A stretch of DNA of 64,000 nt from assembly GCF_050269735.1 (NCBI RefSeq), contig NZ_JBNNIX010000003.1, forward strand, positions 186,001 through 250,000. The letters are read 5' to 3'. This stretch comes from Paenisporosarcina sp050269735 (GTDB taxonomy: Bacteria; Bacillota; Bacilli; Bacillales_A; Planococcaceae). Below the pieces are notes generated by a model. That model was given only the letters and a program-made list of their open reading frames with translations, was not told where the DNA came from and made no database searches. Every line of letters begins with the position of its first letter. The stretch's first letter is position 1. Both the position numbers and the translations under genes were made by a program. This document shows, one piece after another, positions 8,309 through 17,154 of the stretch.

Positions 8309-8357
8309 AAAAAAGACCAGAAGTATCAGACCCAATTGGGCTGTGGCTTCTGGTCTA
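8309..8357 (-). terminator. Terminator of the leftward DUF4183 gene
   Basis: On the minus strand AGACCAGAAG and CTTCTGGTCT form a perfect 10-bp outer stem with an inner CCCAATTGGG hairpin, followed by TTTTTTT. Confidence 0.9.
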
Positions 8358-8377
8358 CCTAAGAAATTTTTATCGAA

Positions 8378-8749
8378 TTAATTAGATGTAATTACAGGGT
8401 TGAAATTGATCACTTCTACTATGATTGGACTTCCTTTGAGTATTTCAGATCCTTCTGGGACTGAAAGCAGTAAAGACCCTATTCCCTCTTCCCCCGCAGT
8501 GTATGCAAAGTTATCGTCCATTTGGAGCGCACCATTTATATACACATTGAAATAGCTATTATTCAAATTTAGCGTTGGAAGTTCTTGTACCACTTCCCCG
8601 CCATCGTCCCAAAATTGGGAAGCATCGATTTTGTGCGTACTATTTTCACTGATCACTTCAGGTACTACATGAAATAATCGTGTAACGGTTGGAAGGATTG
8701 ATATTTTTTGATTTGGCGTCTCAGCAAGCTTAATAATTTTTAATGACAA
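8378..8749 (-). CDS. DUF4183 domain protein (leftward)
   Basis: I set the start at a TTG (8749), seven bases after AAAGGAGG; the upstream ATG has no comparable site. The 123-residue product begins MSLKIIKLAETPNQK. Its C-terminal half has the DUF4183 pattern: YFNVYINGALQMDDNFAYT, a glycine-rich turn, then a hydrophobic strand ending in GSPIIVEV. DUF4183 proteins occur in spore-forming Bacilli, often beside exosporium or crust genes; their molecular role is unknown. A second DUF4183 gene is divergently arranged 190 bases away. Confidence 0.82.
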   Translation of the reverse strand: MSLKIIKLAETPNQKISILPTVTRLFHVVPEVISENSTHKIDASQFWDDGGEVVQELPTLNLNNSYFNVYINGALQMDDNFAYTAGEEGIGSLLLSVPEGSEILKGSPIIVEVINFNPVITSN

Positions 8750-8939
8750 TATTTTTCCTCCTTTATCTTTCACTAAACAACATATGTCTGTCTGAAACAA
8801 CGAGTTAGTACAGGACAAGTTGATTTTTCAAAATAGGAAAATATACCCCCTCATACACACATTCATCCAAAATCGTATACATTAGTTTAAAATCCTATTA
8901 TTTTCATGCTTTCAATTCAATTGAAACAGGGGGGGTAGA

Positions 8940-9302
8940 ATGAACAATCAACCGTTTGTTCCATTTAAAACCACTGCTTATTTTCCAAAATCACCTAAAA
9001 ATGCAAAAGCACCATACAGTCAACCATTGTTCTTTAAAAGCCCAAAAAAAGTAATCACCAATGAATTTTTCACTATTTCTGATGGGAGTAAACGCGTTTT
9101 CAAAGAGGAGGATGGATTAAAGGAATATGGACGACAAAAAATATGGAGTCCATCGATGGTATCCTATATAAACTTATTTATTAACGGGGTTCTGCAACCC
9201 AAAGTGAATTATGAAATAGAAGAAGGAAAATTGCGCCTATTAACAGATGATATTCCTATTGAAGGTACACCGATTATACTTCAGATGATTGCATACTATT
9301 GA
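8940..9302 (+). CDS. DUF4183 domain protein (rightward)
   Basis: This 120-residue protein starts with ATG a few bases after a GGGGGG-rich site. The N-terminal 45 residues are basic and proline-rich (PFKTTAYFPKSPKNAK), unlike the leftward paralogue. The C-terminus has the DUF4183 signature SYINLFINGVLQPKVNYEI and ends GTPIILQMIAYY. It is the first gene of the rightward half of the island, about 100 bases ahead of a glycosyltransferase. A spore-surface role is inferred from the family and neighbours. Confidence 0.82.
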   Translation: MNNQPFVPFKTTAYFPKSPKNAKAPYSQPLFFKSPKKVITNEFFTISDGSKRVFKEEDGLKEYGRQKIWSPSMVSYINLFINGVLQPKVNYEIEEGKLRLLTDDIPIEGTPIILQMIAYY

Positions 9303-9404
9303 ATCCTTTCTCTTCTTGTCTAACACGTGCAGCCAGTTGCCTACACCATTTTATTTTTCAGAAATACACTTTATCTATGCGACTTATTCAGGAGGATGAA
9401 AGAT

Positions 9405-10631
9405 TTGAAAATATTGCTTGCGACGTATTGGCCAATTCCACATTTAGGTGGAGTCTGGAATTACATGGAACAACTTAAAAAGAAGCTTGAACAAATGGGA
9501 CATGAAGTAGATCTGATGGGATACGATGAAGCGAATACGGATATCCATATGGTGAACAATCATCGTAAAATAGAAAGGGAAAAAATACTTCCCTTATTGA
9601 AAGCAAAAATGAATCCAAACAACTATCCGGCGATCTATGCCAATAAACTTGTGGAGTATACGGAGTTCCAACGTTATGTTTTCGAACTTGGCGCAGCCTA
9701 TCTAGGTTTAGAAAAATACGATATCATCCATACCCAAGACGTTCTCTCCACTACCTGCATGCACCGCGTAAAACCACCCACCACTCCATTAATCGCCACC
9801 CTTCACGGTTCTGTAGCTCATGAAATCCGTCATCAGTTGACTACTATCCACAAATCAGCCAATTCATATATTGCGAGGGCATATTATGATGAATTAGAGA
9901 AAATCGGTGCTTCATCCGCTGACATTACCATTGTCGCTAACAATTGGTTGAAAGATATTTTAACTAGTGAATTTGAAGTACCAAACGAACAAGTAAAAGT
10001 TCTTCATTATGGTTTTGATACAGAGAATTTCGTCAAGAAAATGAAAAAGAAATCCCCCATTATTAAACCCAAAGATAAAAAGGTCATTATCTTTTCAGGT
10101 AGATTGACAGAGCTTAAAGGTGTCCATCATTTGTTAGAAGCATTAAGTAAACTGAAAAAAACTCGACAGGACTGGGTCTGCTGGATTATTGGTTCAGGTG
10201 ACCAGCTTCCTGAGTTACGTATACAAAGTAAAGTATTGGAATTAGGCGATGATGTCCTATTCTTTGGTAAGCGAGATGACGTACCATATTTGCTTTCGCT
10301 TTCCGATATTTATGTCCTTCCGACCCTGCTTGAAAACCAGCCTTTATCTTTAATTGAAGCGCAGATTGCCGGTAAGGCTTGCGTTGTCAGTGAAGTAGGC
10401 GGGCTCCCAGAAATGGTTAAACATAAGGTTACGGGAATATTGACGCCTCCTGGTAATTCAGATATTCTTGCCGAACAGTTAGAAGCTCTTTTGAAAGATG
10501 ACTGTTTGCGAAAAAATCTCGGAGTAAATGCAAAAAAATGGGGAATGACACATTGGTCCAATGAACAAGGTGTTAAAAATCTATTGAAAGTTTATAACGA
10601 AGTCATCGCAAACAGAGAGAATGGGATTTAA
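9405..10631 (+). CDS. GT4-family glycosyltransferase (YtcC-like)
   Basis: A TTG at 9405, nine bases after AGGAGG, gives 408 residues beginning MKILLATYWPIPHLGG. The GT-B fold is evident: an N-terminal glycine-rich acceptor loop (PHLGGVWNYM), a central VLHYGFDTENF linker, IIFSGRLTELKGVHHLL for donor binding, and the C-terminal E-x7-E element near PLSLIEAQIAGKACVVSEVGG. It transfers a nucleotide-activated sugar to an unknown acceptor in the cytosol. B. subtilis YtcC, involved in spore crust polysaccharide, is the closest analogue I can name. The next gene begins directly after its stop, so the two are coupled. Confidence 0.87.
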   Translation: MKILLATYWPIPHLGGVWNYMEQLKKKLEQMGHEVDLMGYDEANTDIHMVNNHRKIEREKILPLLKAKMNPNNYPAIYANKLVEYTEFQRYVFELGAAYLGLEKYDIIHTQDVLSTTCMHRVKPPTTPLIATLHGSVAHEIRHQLTTIHKSANSYIARAYYDELEKIGASSADITIVANNWLKDILTSEFEVPNEQVKVLHYGFDTENFVKKMKKKSPIIKPKDKKVIIFSGRLTELKGVHHLLEALSKLKKTRQDWVCWIIGSGDQLPELRIQSKVLELGDDVLFFGKRDDVPYLLSLSDIYVLPTLLENQPLSLIEAQIAGKACVVSEVGGLPEMVKHKVTGILTPPGNSDILAEQLEALLKDDCLRKNLGVNAKKWGMTHWSNEQGVKNLLKVYNEVIANRENGI

Positions 10632-11378
10632 ATGACTCGAATAATTGACTACTTTAAATACCTTCTTCTGTCCTGGCTTTCAAAAGGAAAGACACTTTGG
10701 AATTCAATATTGATGTATGTCATATCAAAAGTTAAGCCAGAAGAACCCGAGAATCCGACTTATGTAAACGCTGAAAAATACCAATCCATGTTTGAAGATT
10801 CCTATTCAATAGATGATGTACAGGTATTGGAACAAATTTGGAACCGAATCCACTCTTCCGTTCCTACTAGTTTTAAACTCCCCCATGAAGAAAGTATAAA
10901 ACGATTGCATTCTATGCGTTCTGACAACTTTGATTCGTTGTTTGCCAAACCAAGCTCATTTCCCGAGCTATTTGTCGACCCTTCTATTTGGAACCGTATT
11001 TCACATTCCTTACCGTCTGAATATGTTTTACCACACCCATCGTTTGAAAATATCACGAAACCGATGAGAGGCACCTTTTATGACCAACTATTTTCAAGAT
11101 TATCTACCACTGATCCGAATATCTTTGTGGATAATAGAGTTTGGGAACCCATAACTAGCAGGCTACCTAGAGGATATTCCTTGCCTGATCCGAACGCAGA
11201 CACCATCTTTAATGCCGTCGAACACAACACATTCCATCCAATGATGCCAAGAGAAAGATTGAACCAGGAACTAACAGATGTAGAAATCCAAGAGAAAATT
11301 ATCAATTCTTTACCAAAAAATTATTCAATCCCCAACTTCTCTTTCTTTGGCCACACTAAAGATTCAAATCATCGTTGA
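10632..11378 (+). CDS. Unknown protein with four ~50-residue repeats
   Basis: The ATG directly abuts the stop codon of the glycosyltransferase, with only a weak ribosome binding site, so translation is probably coupled. The 248-residue product contains four units about 50 residues apart. Each has the motif W-x2-I-x3-[LV]-P-x2-[YF]-x-[LI]-P, with the Trp at 70, 120 and 171; in the fourth unit (220) it is replaced by Gln. A second element, MR-x3-[FY]-D-x-LF, recurs at 95 and 145 and is degraded near 195. The N-terminal 30 residues are hydrophobic and amphipathic. I recognise no family. Coupling to a glycosyltransferase suggests it is a partner or acceptor of it. Confidence 0.78.
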   Translation: MTRIIDYFKYLLLSWLSKGKTLWNSILMYVISKVKPEEPENPTYVNAEKYQSMFEDSYSIDDVQVLEQIWNRIHSSVPTSFKLPHEESIKRLHSMRSDNFDSLFAKPSSFPELFVDPSIWNRISHSLPSEYVLPHPSFENITKPMRGTFYDQLFSRLSTTDPNIFVDNRVWEPITSRLPRGYSLPDPNADTIFNAVEHNTFHPMMPRERLNQELTDVEIQEKIINSLPKNYSIPNFSFFGHTKDSNHR

Positions 11379-11398
11379 ACAAAAGACAAAATCCCGAA

Positions 11399-11427
11399 AA
11401 AACTTGCCTCGAAGCAAGTTTTTTTGT
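11399..11427 (+). terminator. Terminator after the repeat-protein gene
   Basis: AACTTGC-TCTCGA-like loop-GCAAGTT followed by TTTTTGTTGTT, about 25 bases after the stop codon at 11378. Confidence 0.8.
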
Positions 11428-11577
11428 TGTTAATATGGATGAGACTTCTATGCAACCTAAACCCGCTTTCTAATGGTCTATCAACCAATAAGTGTGTTTT
11501 ATATGGAATGATATGGATGCCTAATCTCTCAATTACCTGCCGACATATAATATGGAAAACAAAAGGATGTATGTCAA

Positions 11578-12492
11578 ATGAAATTTGTTGTCACAGGAGG
11601 AGCGGGATTTATCGGCTCCCATTTGGTTGATGCTCTTATTTTGTCTGGTGCAGAGGTTCATATTTTGGATAATCTTGTATCTGGACAGTTGGAGAATGTA
11701 AACAAGAAAGCAGAGCTGCATATAGTAGACATTTGCAGTGCAGAAGCAAAGAATATTATTTTGGGTATTAAACCTGATGCTGTATTTCATTTAGCAGCGC
11801 AAGCGGATGTCGGTAAGTCGGTTCAAGATCCCCAATATGATGCAGATATTAATATAAAAGGGACAATCAATATTTTGGAGGCCTGTCGAGACTCCAAAGT
11901 AAAGAAGTTCATTTTCGCTTCTACATCTGCAGTATATGGGAACTTAAGCAGAGATCTTCTTACTGAAGATGAAGCAACGAATCCAGCTTCCTATTACGGT
12001 TTATCCAAGTTGACTGCCGAAGGCTACATAAGGCTTTTTTACGAGCTTTATAGACTTCCTTTTACAATTCTTCGATATGCAAATGTTTTTGGACCTAGGC
12101 AACTACCCAAAGGTGAAGGTGGTGTGATTGCTGTCTTCTTAAATCGAATGAGAGAAGGTAAATCTTTAAGCGTACATGGCGATGGTGAACAAACGAGGGA
12201 TTTTATTTATGTCTCGGATATTGTTGCTGCGAATCTCGCCGCATTAAATGGAGGTTCACAAGAAACAATTCAAGTAAGCACCTCAAAAAAATACTCCATA
12301 AATGAATTATTAAAGCTACTAGCAGAAATAAATGGTCACAGTATTCAAACAATTCATACGGCTTCTAGAGAAGGGGATATTAAGCATAGTTGTCTATGCA
12401 ATAAAAAAGCACAACAAATACTAGGGTGGCAACCCCTGGTGAATATACAAGATGGAATGATTGATACGTATGATTATTATCAATCGCATTGA
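11578..12492 (+). CDS. NAD-dependent sugar epimerase (YtcB-like)
   Basis: This 304-residue extended short-chain dehydrogenase begins MKFVVTGGAGFIGSHLVDAL, with the NAD-binding GxxGxxG. The catalytic triad is Ser in FASTSAVYG and Tyr-x3-Lys in YYGLSKLTAE. RYANVFGPRQ is the usual substrate-loop motif of UDP-glucose/UDP-glucuronate 4-epimerases. With the preceding YtcC-like transferase it recalls the ytcABC crust operon of B. subtilis. The ribosome binding site (AAAGGA) is moderate. It begins a second transcript after the terminator at 11.4 kb. Exact substrate cannot be read from sequence. Confidence 0.87.
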   Translation: MKFVVTGGAGFIGSHLVDALILSGAEVHILDNLVSGQLENVNKKAELHIVDICSAEAKNIILGIKPDAVFHLAAQADVGKSVQDPQYDADINIKGTINILEACRDSKVKKFIFASTSAVYGNLSRDLLTEDEATNPASYYGLSKLTAEGYIRLFYELYRLPFTILRYANVFGPRQLPKGEGGVIAVFLNRMREGKSLSVHGDGEQTRDFIYVSDIVAANLAALNGGSQETIQVSTSKKYSINELLKLLAEINGHSIQTIHTASREGDIKHSCLCNKKAQQILGWQPLVNIQDGMIDTYDYYQSH

Positions 12493-12548
12493 CTATTTTG
12501 CAATTCGTTGCTCTTCTAACTCTCTTTTGAAATGGAGAGGAGCATCTG

Positions 12549-13505
12549 ATGCCTAATAAGGAGGAAAAAAACCATCTCCATTTGAATTCTGAAACTCCAA
12601 AAAATCCAAAAATCTTAATTACCGGTGCAAATGGATTTACAGGAAGACACGCGTGTAAATACTTTATGGATGCAAACTATCATGTAATTGCTGTTACCAG
12701 AAAAGCAACTGATCAAATCTCTGATCGTTTAATAAGCTACGAACATTGCGAGCTTACAGATAAACAGGCTGTTATTTCGCTCATACAAAGGACTAAACCA
12801 GACTTTCTTCTTCATTTGGCTGGGCAGAATCATGTGGAAAAGTCTTGGAAAGATCCACTTGGTTCACTTGAGGCAAATGTATTGTCAACTGCATATTTAT
12901 TAGAAGCGTTACGAATTGAGGATGTGCCTTGTAAAATAATTGTTGTGGGATCAACTCTACAATTCAATCCTAATGACCTATCCTCGCTTCATCACCCCTA
13001 CAGCTTAACGAAAACACTTCAAGCTTTAATTTCCCAATCTTGGGAGAGGCTTTATGGAATGAATGTGATACTGGCCAAACCATCCAATCTTATCGGTCCG
13101 GGTGTTTCGACTGGTGTTTGTTCAATATTAGCGAAAAAGGTTATTGATATGGAATTCAATAATGCTGAGAAAAATCTAAACATAAGCAACTTACATGTAA
13201 GACGTGATTTTCTGGATGTAAGGGATGCTGTCGTTGCATACGACATATTATTTGAAAAAGGCATTTCCGGAATAGAATATATTATCTCCTCAGGGAAATT
13301 TATGTATTTAAAAGACTTGACTGATGCACTCCGTCTTTATTCTAGTGTTGAATTTGGACTTCGGACATTGAATAATCACATTGAAGTGGTTGATCCCCTT
13401 AAACCAACTTTAATGAAAAAACTTGGTTGGAAACCTCAAATTACTTTTGAAGAATCTATCAAAGACATTCTATTGTACTATCGCGATCTTGAAAGTGGGT
13501 TCTAA
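12549..13505 (+). CDS. GDP-6-deoxymannose reductase-like SDR protein
   Basis: This 318-residue protein has the cofactor loop ITGANGFTGRHACKYF at about residues 25-40, after a polar N-terminal extension of roughly 20 residues, and the Tyr-x3-Lys motif in YSLTKTLQ. The segment AKPSNLIGPGVSTGVC corresponds to RPFNHIGPGQ-type loops of GDP-4-keto-6-deoxymannose reductases (RMD) and GDP-mannose 4,6-dehydratases. The product could be GDP-rhamnose or another deoxysugar nucleotide. AGGAG precedes the ATG by six bases. It follows the YtcB-like gene after 56 bases and ends the island before a strong terminator. Confidence 0.82.
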   Translation: MPNKEEKNHLHLNSETPKNPKILITGANGFTGRHACKYFMDANYHVIAVTRKATDQISDRLISYEHCELTDKQAVISLIQRTKPDFLLHLAGQNHVEKSWKDPLGSLEANVLSTAYLLEALRIEDVPCKIIVVGSTLQFNPNDLSSLHHPYSLTKTLQALISQSWERLYGMNVILAKPSNLIGPGVSTGVCSILAKKVIDMEFNNAEKNLNISNLHVRRDFLDVRDAVVAYDILFEKGISGIEYIISSGKFMYLKDLTDALRLYSSVEFGLRTLNNHIEVVDPLKPTLMKKLGWKPQITFEESIKDILLYYRDLESGF

Positions 13506-13537
13506 TCGTGAAATTAGCTCACAATGGACTGATAAAT

Positions 13538-13586
13538 AAAAGCAGGTGGAGAAAAACGACGATTCGTTTTCTCCACCTGCTTTTTA
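13538..13586. terminator. Bidirectional terminator at the right island edge
   Basis: AAAGCAGGTGGAGAAAA and TTTTCTCCACCTGCTTT form a perfect 17-bp stem around a short loop, with T runs on both strands. It lies between the convergent reductase gene and hemY. Confidence 0.92.
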
Positions 13587-13619
13587 TGAGAGACTTATTA
13601 AACAGTTTCCCATGATAAA

Positions 13620-15038
13620 TTATTTAACAAACAAATCTTCCAATACTTCACTGACAGCGGCTTTCCCTTGATCCACACAATCGGGTAGTCCAAGACCTTC
13701 ATAAGAACTTCCGGCCAGCTTAATCATTGGGAATTGCTCTTTAATTTCTTTTTTCGCTTTCGCCACGCGTTCTTTATGCCCTACTACATATTGAGGAGAT
13801 GCATTTTTCCATCGAGTGACTACTGAAAATAGAGGTTCTTGATCAATTTTTATCGTTTTGCGTAAATCAGCAAGAACGATTTTCTCAAGTTCGCTATCGG
13901 ATAATTCTACTGCCGACTCATCTCCTGCACGACCTACAAATCCGCGAAGCAATACATGACCATCAGGCGTAGTTGTTGGCCACTTACGATGAGTCCACGT
14001 ACAAGCAGTTATTGAATAATCACTATTCCTGGATACTAAGAAGCCCGTGCCTTCTTTATCTTGTTTGACTGCTTCTTCTTTAAAAGCCAGTGCAACAGTC
14101 GCAACCGAGGTGGCAGGCATCTCCTCGAAATCAGTCATTAATCCATGTTCTTCAAATAATGGCAAAGCTGCGAGATGAGGTGTTGCTACAATTAATTGAT
14201 CGAGAAGCATTTCTGATTCGTTGTTCAGGAACAGATTCACTTGATCCCCGACTCGTTCGAAACGTTCAACACGTACACCCTTCATAACAGAACCAGGTTC
14301 GAGCTGAGACTCAATTGCTTCTACAATCGTTTCCAACCCATTCCTGAATGTACGGAAAATGCCCTCTTTGGATTTTACAACAGGCTGTTTGGGGGTCGTT
14401 TTTTTTGAACCGATTATCAGGCTGCGATGTTCCTGTTCCAGCTTATAAAACTGGGGAAAAGTTGCCTGAAGACTCATTTTATCAATATCCCCTGAATAGA
14501 TACCTGATAATAAAGGTTCAATTAGATTTTCAACCACTTCACCGCCGAAACGTCTGCGTAAAAATTGTCCAACCGACTGGTCTTCATTAACTGCCGACTT
14601 GGGTAAAACAAAATCTCCAGCTGCGCGGAATTTCCCGCTCCATGAGAACAATCCCGAGGTAATGAAAGGCGATATTTGCGTAGGAATGCCCATAACAGAC
14701 CCTCCCGGAATCGGATGCAGACCATCATTGACGAGTATATATGCCTGTCCAGTTGCATTGCTGACAAGTTGATCACTAATGCCAAGATCCTCGGCAAGAA
14801 TACCAAAACTTTTCTTACGGGCCAAAAACGAGTCAGGTCCCCGTTCGATGACAAATCCATCTTTGCGAACTGTCTGGATTTTTCCTCCAAGACGATGGGA
14901 AGCTTCTATCAAAACTACTTCAAGGGGATACCCTTTTTCTTTCGCTTCCTTCTGCAAGTAAAAAGCAGCTGCTAACCCAGTAATTCCTCCACCAATGATC
15001 GCTACTTTACGTTTTCCTTGAGACACAGTCATCATCAC
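13620..15038 (-). CDS. hemY: Coproporphyrinogen III oxidase HemY (CgoX)
   Basis: This 472-residue FAD enzyme oxidises coproporphyrinogen III to coproporphyrin III in the Gram-positive haem pathway. The N-terminal dinucleotide motif is VAIIGGGITGLAAAFYL, followed by the RLGGKI-type GG doublet and RGPDSFL; the C-terminus has the second FAD contact LAGSSYEGLGLPDCV. Length matches B. subtilis HemY. The start is uncertain: several ATG/GTG codons are clustered and the AAGGA element is too distant for the first ATG. It follows hemH by 17 bases and is the last gene of hemE-hemH-hemY. Confidence 0.93.
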   Translation of the reverse strand: MMMTVSQGKRKVAIIGGGITGLAAAFYLQKEAKEKGYPLEVVLIEASHRLGGKIQTVRKDGFVIERGPDSFLARKKSFGILAEDLGISDQLVSNATGQAYILVNDGLHPIPGGSVMGIPTQISPFITSGLFSWSGKFRAAGDFVLPKSAVNEDQSVGQFLRRRFGGEVVENLIEPLLSGIYSGDIDKMSLQATFPQFYKLEQEHRSLIIGSKKTTPKQPVVKSKEGIFRTFRNGLETIVEAIESQLEPGSVMKGVRVERFERVGDQVNLFLNNESEMLLDQLIVATPHLAALPLFEEHGLMTDFEEMPATSVATVALAFKEEAVKQDKEGTGFLVSRNSDYSITACTWTHRKWPTTTPDGHVLLRGFVGRAGDESAVELSDSELEKIVLADLRKTIKIDQEPLFSVVTRWKNASPQYVVGHKERVAKAKKEIKEQFPMIKLAGSSYEGLGLPDCVDQGKAAVSEVLEDLFVK

Positions 15039-15055
15039 TTTCGATTTCAGTTTCC

Positions 15056-15991
15056 TTATTTTTTATCTAAATGTTTCAATACAACATCGGACATGGCATC
15101 AATAAATAATGGTTGTGTGTTAGGCATTTCAGGTCTGTAGTAATTGGCACCGATTTCATCAGTCACCACTTTACACTCATAATCATTGTCGAATAACACT
15201 TCTAAATGATCTGCGACAAACCCTACTGGCGTATAGACAAATGTAGAATAGCCTTTTTGTTCGTGCAATTCATGAGTAAGGTCTTGAACGTCTGGTCCAA
15301 TCCAAGGTTCTGGCGTTTGACCAGCACTTTGCCAACCGACTTCGTAGTTTTCTATACCAGCTGATTGCGCGATTAATTTGGCCGTTTCTTTTAATTGATC
15401 TGGATATGGATCGCCATTTGCGATGATTTTCTCAGGCAATGAGTGTGCAGAAACGATTAAACAAGCTTTTTCACGTTGTTCTGCCGACATTGAATTGAAA
15501 GTTTCGGAAACCTTTTCAGACCAATACTGAATGAATTTTGGTTCATCGTACCAACTTTCTACAGAAGTGATCTGTAGACCGCCCAATTTTTCAGCAGTTT
15601 CTTGTACACGTCCGTTATACGACTTAATCGAGAATGTTGAGAAATGAGGTGCAAGTACAATGGAAACCGCTTCTGTGATTCCATCCTTATGCATTTGCTC
15701 CACGGCATCTTCAACAAACGGTTCAATATGTTTTAACCCAATGTATAATTTGAATTCAATTTCGTCTTGAACAGCATTCAAACGATCCCGTAGTGCAGTC
15801 GCTTGGTCGTCTGTAATTTTTGCCAAAGGTGAAATTCCACCGATTGCACGATAGCGATCTCTTAAATCGGTAAGAGCTTCTGGGCTTGGCGGACGACCAT
15901 GACGGATGTGTGTATAATAACGCTCTAAGTCTTCTTCTTTATAGGGCGTGCCGTAAGCCATCACAAGCAGTCCCATTGTTTTTTTAGTCAA
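15056..15991 (-). CDS. hemH: Coproporphyrin ferrochelatase HemH (CpfC)
   Basis: The enzyme inserts iron into coproporphyrin III. I set the start at a TTG (15991) after GAGGTGA, giving 311 residues that begin MTKKTMGLLVMAYGTPYKEE, collinear with the 310-residue B. subtilis protein. The metal-site histidine is in the SIVLAPHFSTFS segment and the conserved glutamate in the later VGFVADHLEVL segment. It lies 73 bases after hemE and 17 before hemY in one operon. Confidence 0.95.
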   Translation of the reverse strand: MTKKTMGLLVMAYGTPYKEEDLERYYTHIRHGRPPSPEALTDLRDRYRAIGGISPLAKITDDQATALRDRLNAVQDEIEFKLYIGLKHIEPFVEDAVEQMHKDGITEAVSIVLAPHFSTFSIKSYNGRVQETAEKLGGLQITSVESWYDEPKFIQYWSEKVSETFNSMSAEQREKACLIVSAHSLPEKIIANGDPYPDQLKETAKLIAQSAGIENYEVGWQSAGQTPEPWIGPDVQDLTHELHEQKGYSTFVYTPVGFVADHLEVLFDNDYECKVVTDEIGANYYRPEMPNTQPLFIDAMSDVVLKHLDKK

Positions 15992-16064
15992 CTTGATCAC
16001 CTCATTCATTAATTTACATTCTTCATTTTGCCATGTTCCATTTCAACTCGCGAATAAGTGAACC

Positions 16065-17114
16065 TTATGAATGTGCTTTCATCTGTGCACGACTGTATTC
16101 ATGGACAAATGATGTTAAACGTTTCAACGTATCTGGATTTACTTCAGGGAATACGCCGTGACCTAAGTTGAAAATATGTGAAGGATGAGCGATTCCTTGG
16201 TCGATGATTTCTTTTGCACGTTCTTCAATAACTGACCAATCAGCTAATAATAGGGATGGATCCAAGTTGCCTTGAAGCGTTTTTGTTAAGCCCATTGCAC
16301 GCGCTTCCTTGATAGATAAACGCCAGTCCAAACCAACTACATCCACTGGTAGGTCATGCCATTCTTTTGCCAAATGGCTTGCTCCAACACCGAATGTTGT
16401 TACAGGTACACCTTGCTCTTGAATAGCTGTAAAAATACGGGTCATTACTGGTTTAATGAAAATGCGGTAATCTTCAATATTCAATGCGCCAACCCATGAG
16501 TCGAAAATTTGAATCGCTTTTGCCCCAGCATCAATTTGTGCTTTCGTATAAACGATGATCATATCAGCAAGCTTGTCCATTAACGCAAACCAAGCTTGCG
16601 GTTCCGATACCATGAACGCTTTCGTTTTGTTGTAATTTTTTGATGGTCCGCCTTCTATCATGTAACTAGCAAGTGTGAAAGGAGCTCCAGAGAATCCGAT
16701 TAACGGAACATTCAGTTGTTCTTCAGTCAAAATCTTAATCGTTTCAAGTACGAACGGAATATGATCTTGTGGTGAAAGTTCTCCAAGCTTTTCAACATCC
16801 TGTACTGTACGGATCGGATTTGAAATAACAGGACCTACGCCTGATTTAATTTTCACATCCACACCGATTCCTGGAAGCGGTGTCACGATATCTTTATACA
16901 AAATTGCAGCATCCACATCATAATTTTCAACCGGTAAGCGCGTGACATATGCACATAGTTCTGGTTGATGAGTAATTTCTTCTAATGAATACTTTTCTTT
17001 AATTTTCCGGTATTCAGGTTGTGAACGTCCTGCTTGACGCATATACCATACTGGAGTGTAATCTACTTTCTCGCCTCTCGCTGCGCGTAAAAACGTATCA
17101 TTAATCTGTCTCAT
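16065..17114 (-). CDS. hemE: Uroporphyrinogen decarboxylase HemE
   Basis: This 349-residue enzyme decarboxylates the four acetates of uroporphyrinogen III to give coproporphyrinogen III, the entry to the coproporphyrin branch. The invariant PVWYMRQAGR motif (about residues 21-30) and the substrate-site segment GFSGAPFTLASYM are present, and length fits the family. It is the first gene of hemE-hemH-hemY. Its upstream region carries a dispersed repeat (17155-17269), so the promoter is probably within the roughly 40 bases between the start codon and that repeat. Confidence 0.96.
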   Translation of the reverse strand: MRQINDTFLRAARGEKVDYTPVWYMRQAGRSQPEYRKIKEKYSLEEITHQPELCAYVTRLPVENYDVDAAILYKDIVTPLPGIGVDVKIKSGVGPVISNPIRTVQDVEKLGELSPQDHIPFVLETIKILTEEQLNVPLIGFSGAPFTLASYMIEGGPSKNYNKTKAFMVSEPQAWFALMDKLADMIIVYTKAQIDAGAKAIQIFDSWVGALNIEDYRIFIKPVMTRIFTAIQEQGVPVTTFGVGASHLAKEWHDLPVDVVGLDWRLSIKEARAMGLTKTLQGNLDPSLLLADWSVIEERAKEIIDQGIAHPSHIFNLGHGVFPEVNPDTLKRLTSFVHEYSRAQMKAHS

Positions 17115-17154
17115 GAATTTTATGCCTGCCCCTCACAAAGTGTTTTTGGTTTTA

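Noticed and set aside
11424..11630. 68-codon ORF after the repeat-protein terminator.
   Set aside because: It overlaps the start of the YtcB-like gene in another frame and has no ribosome binding site.
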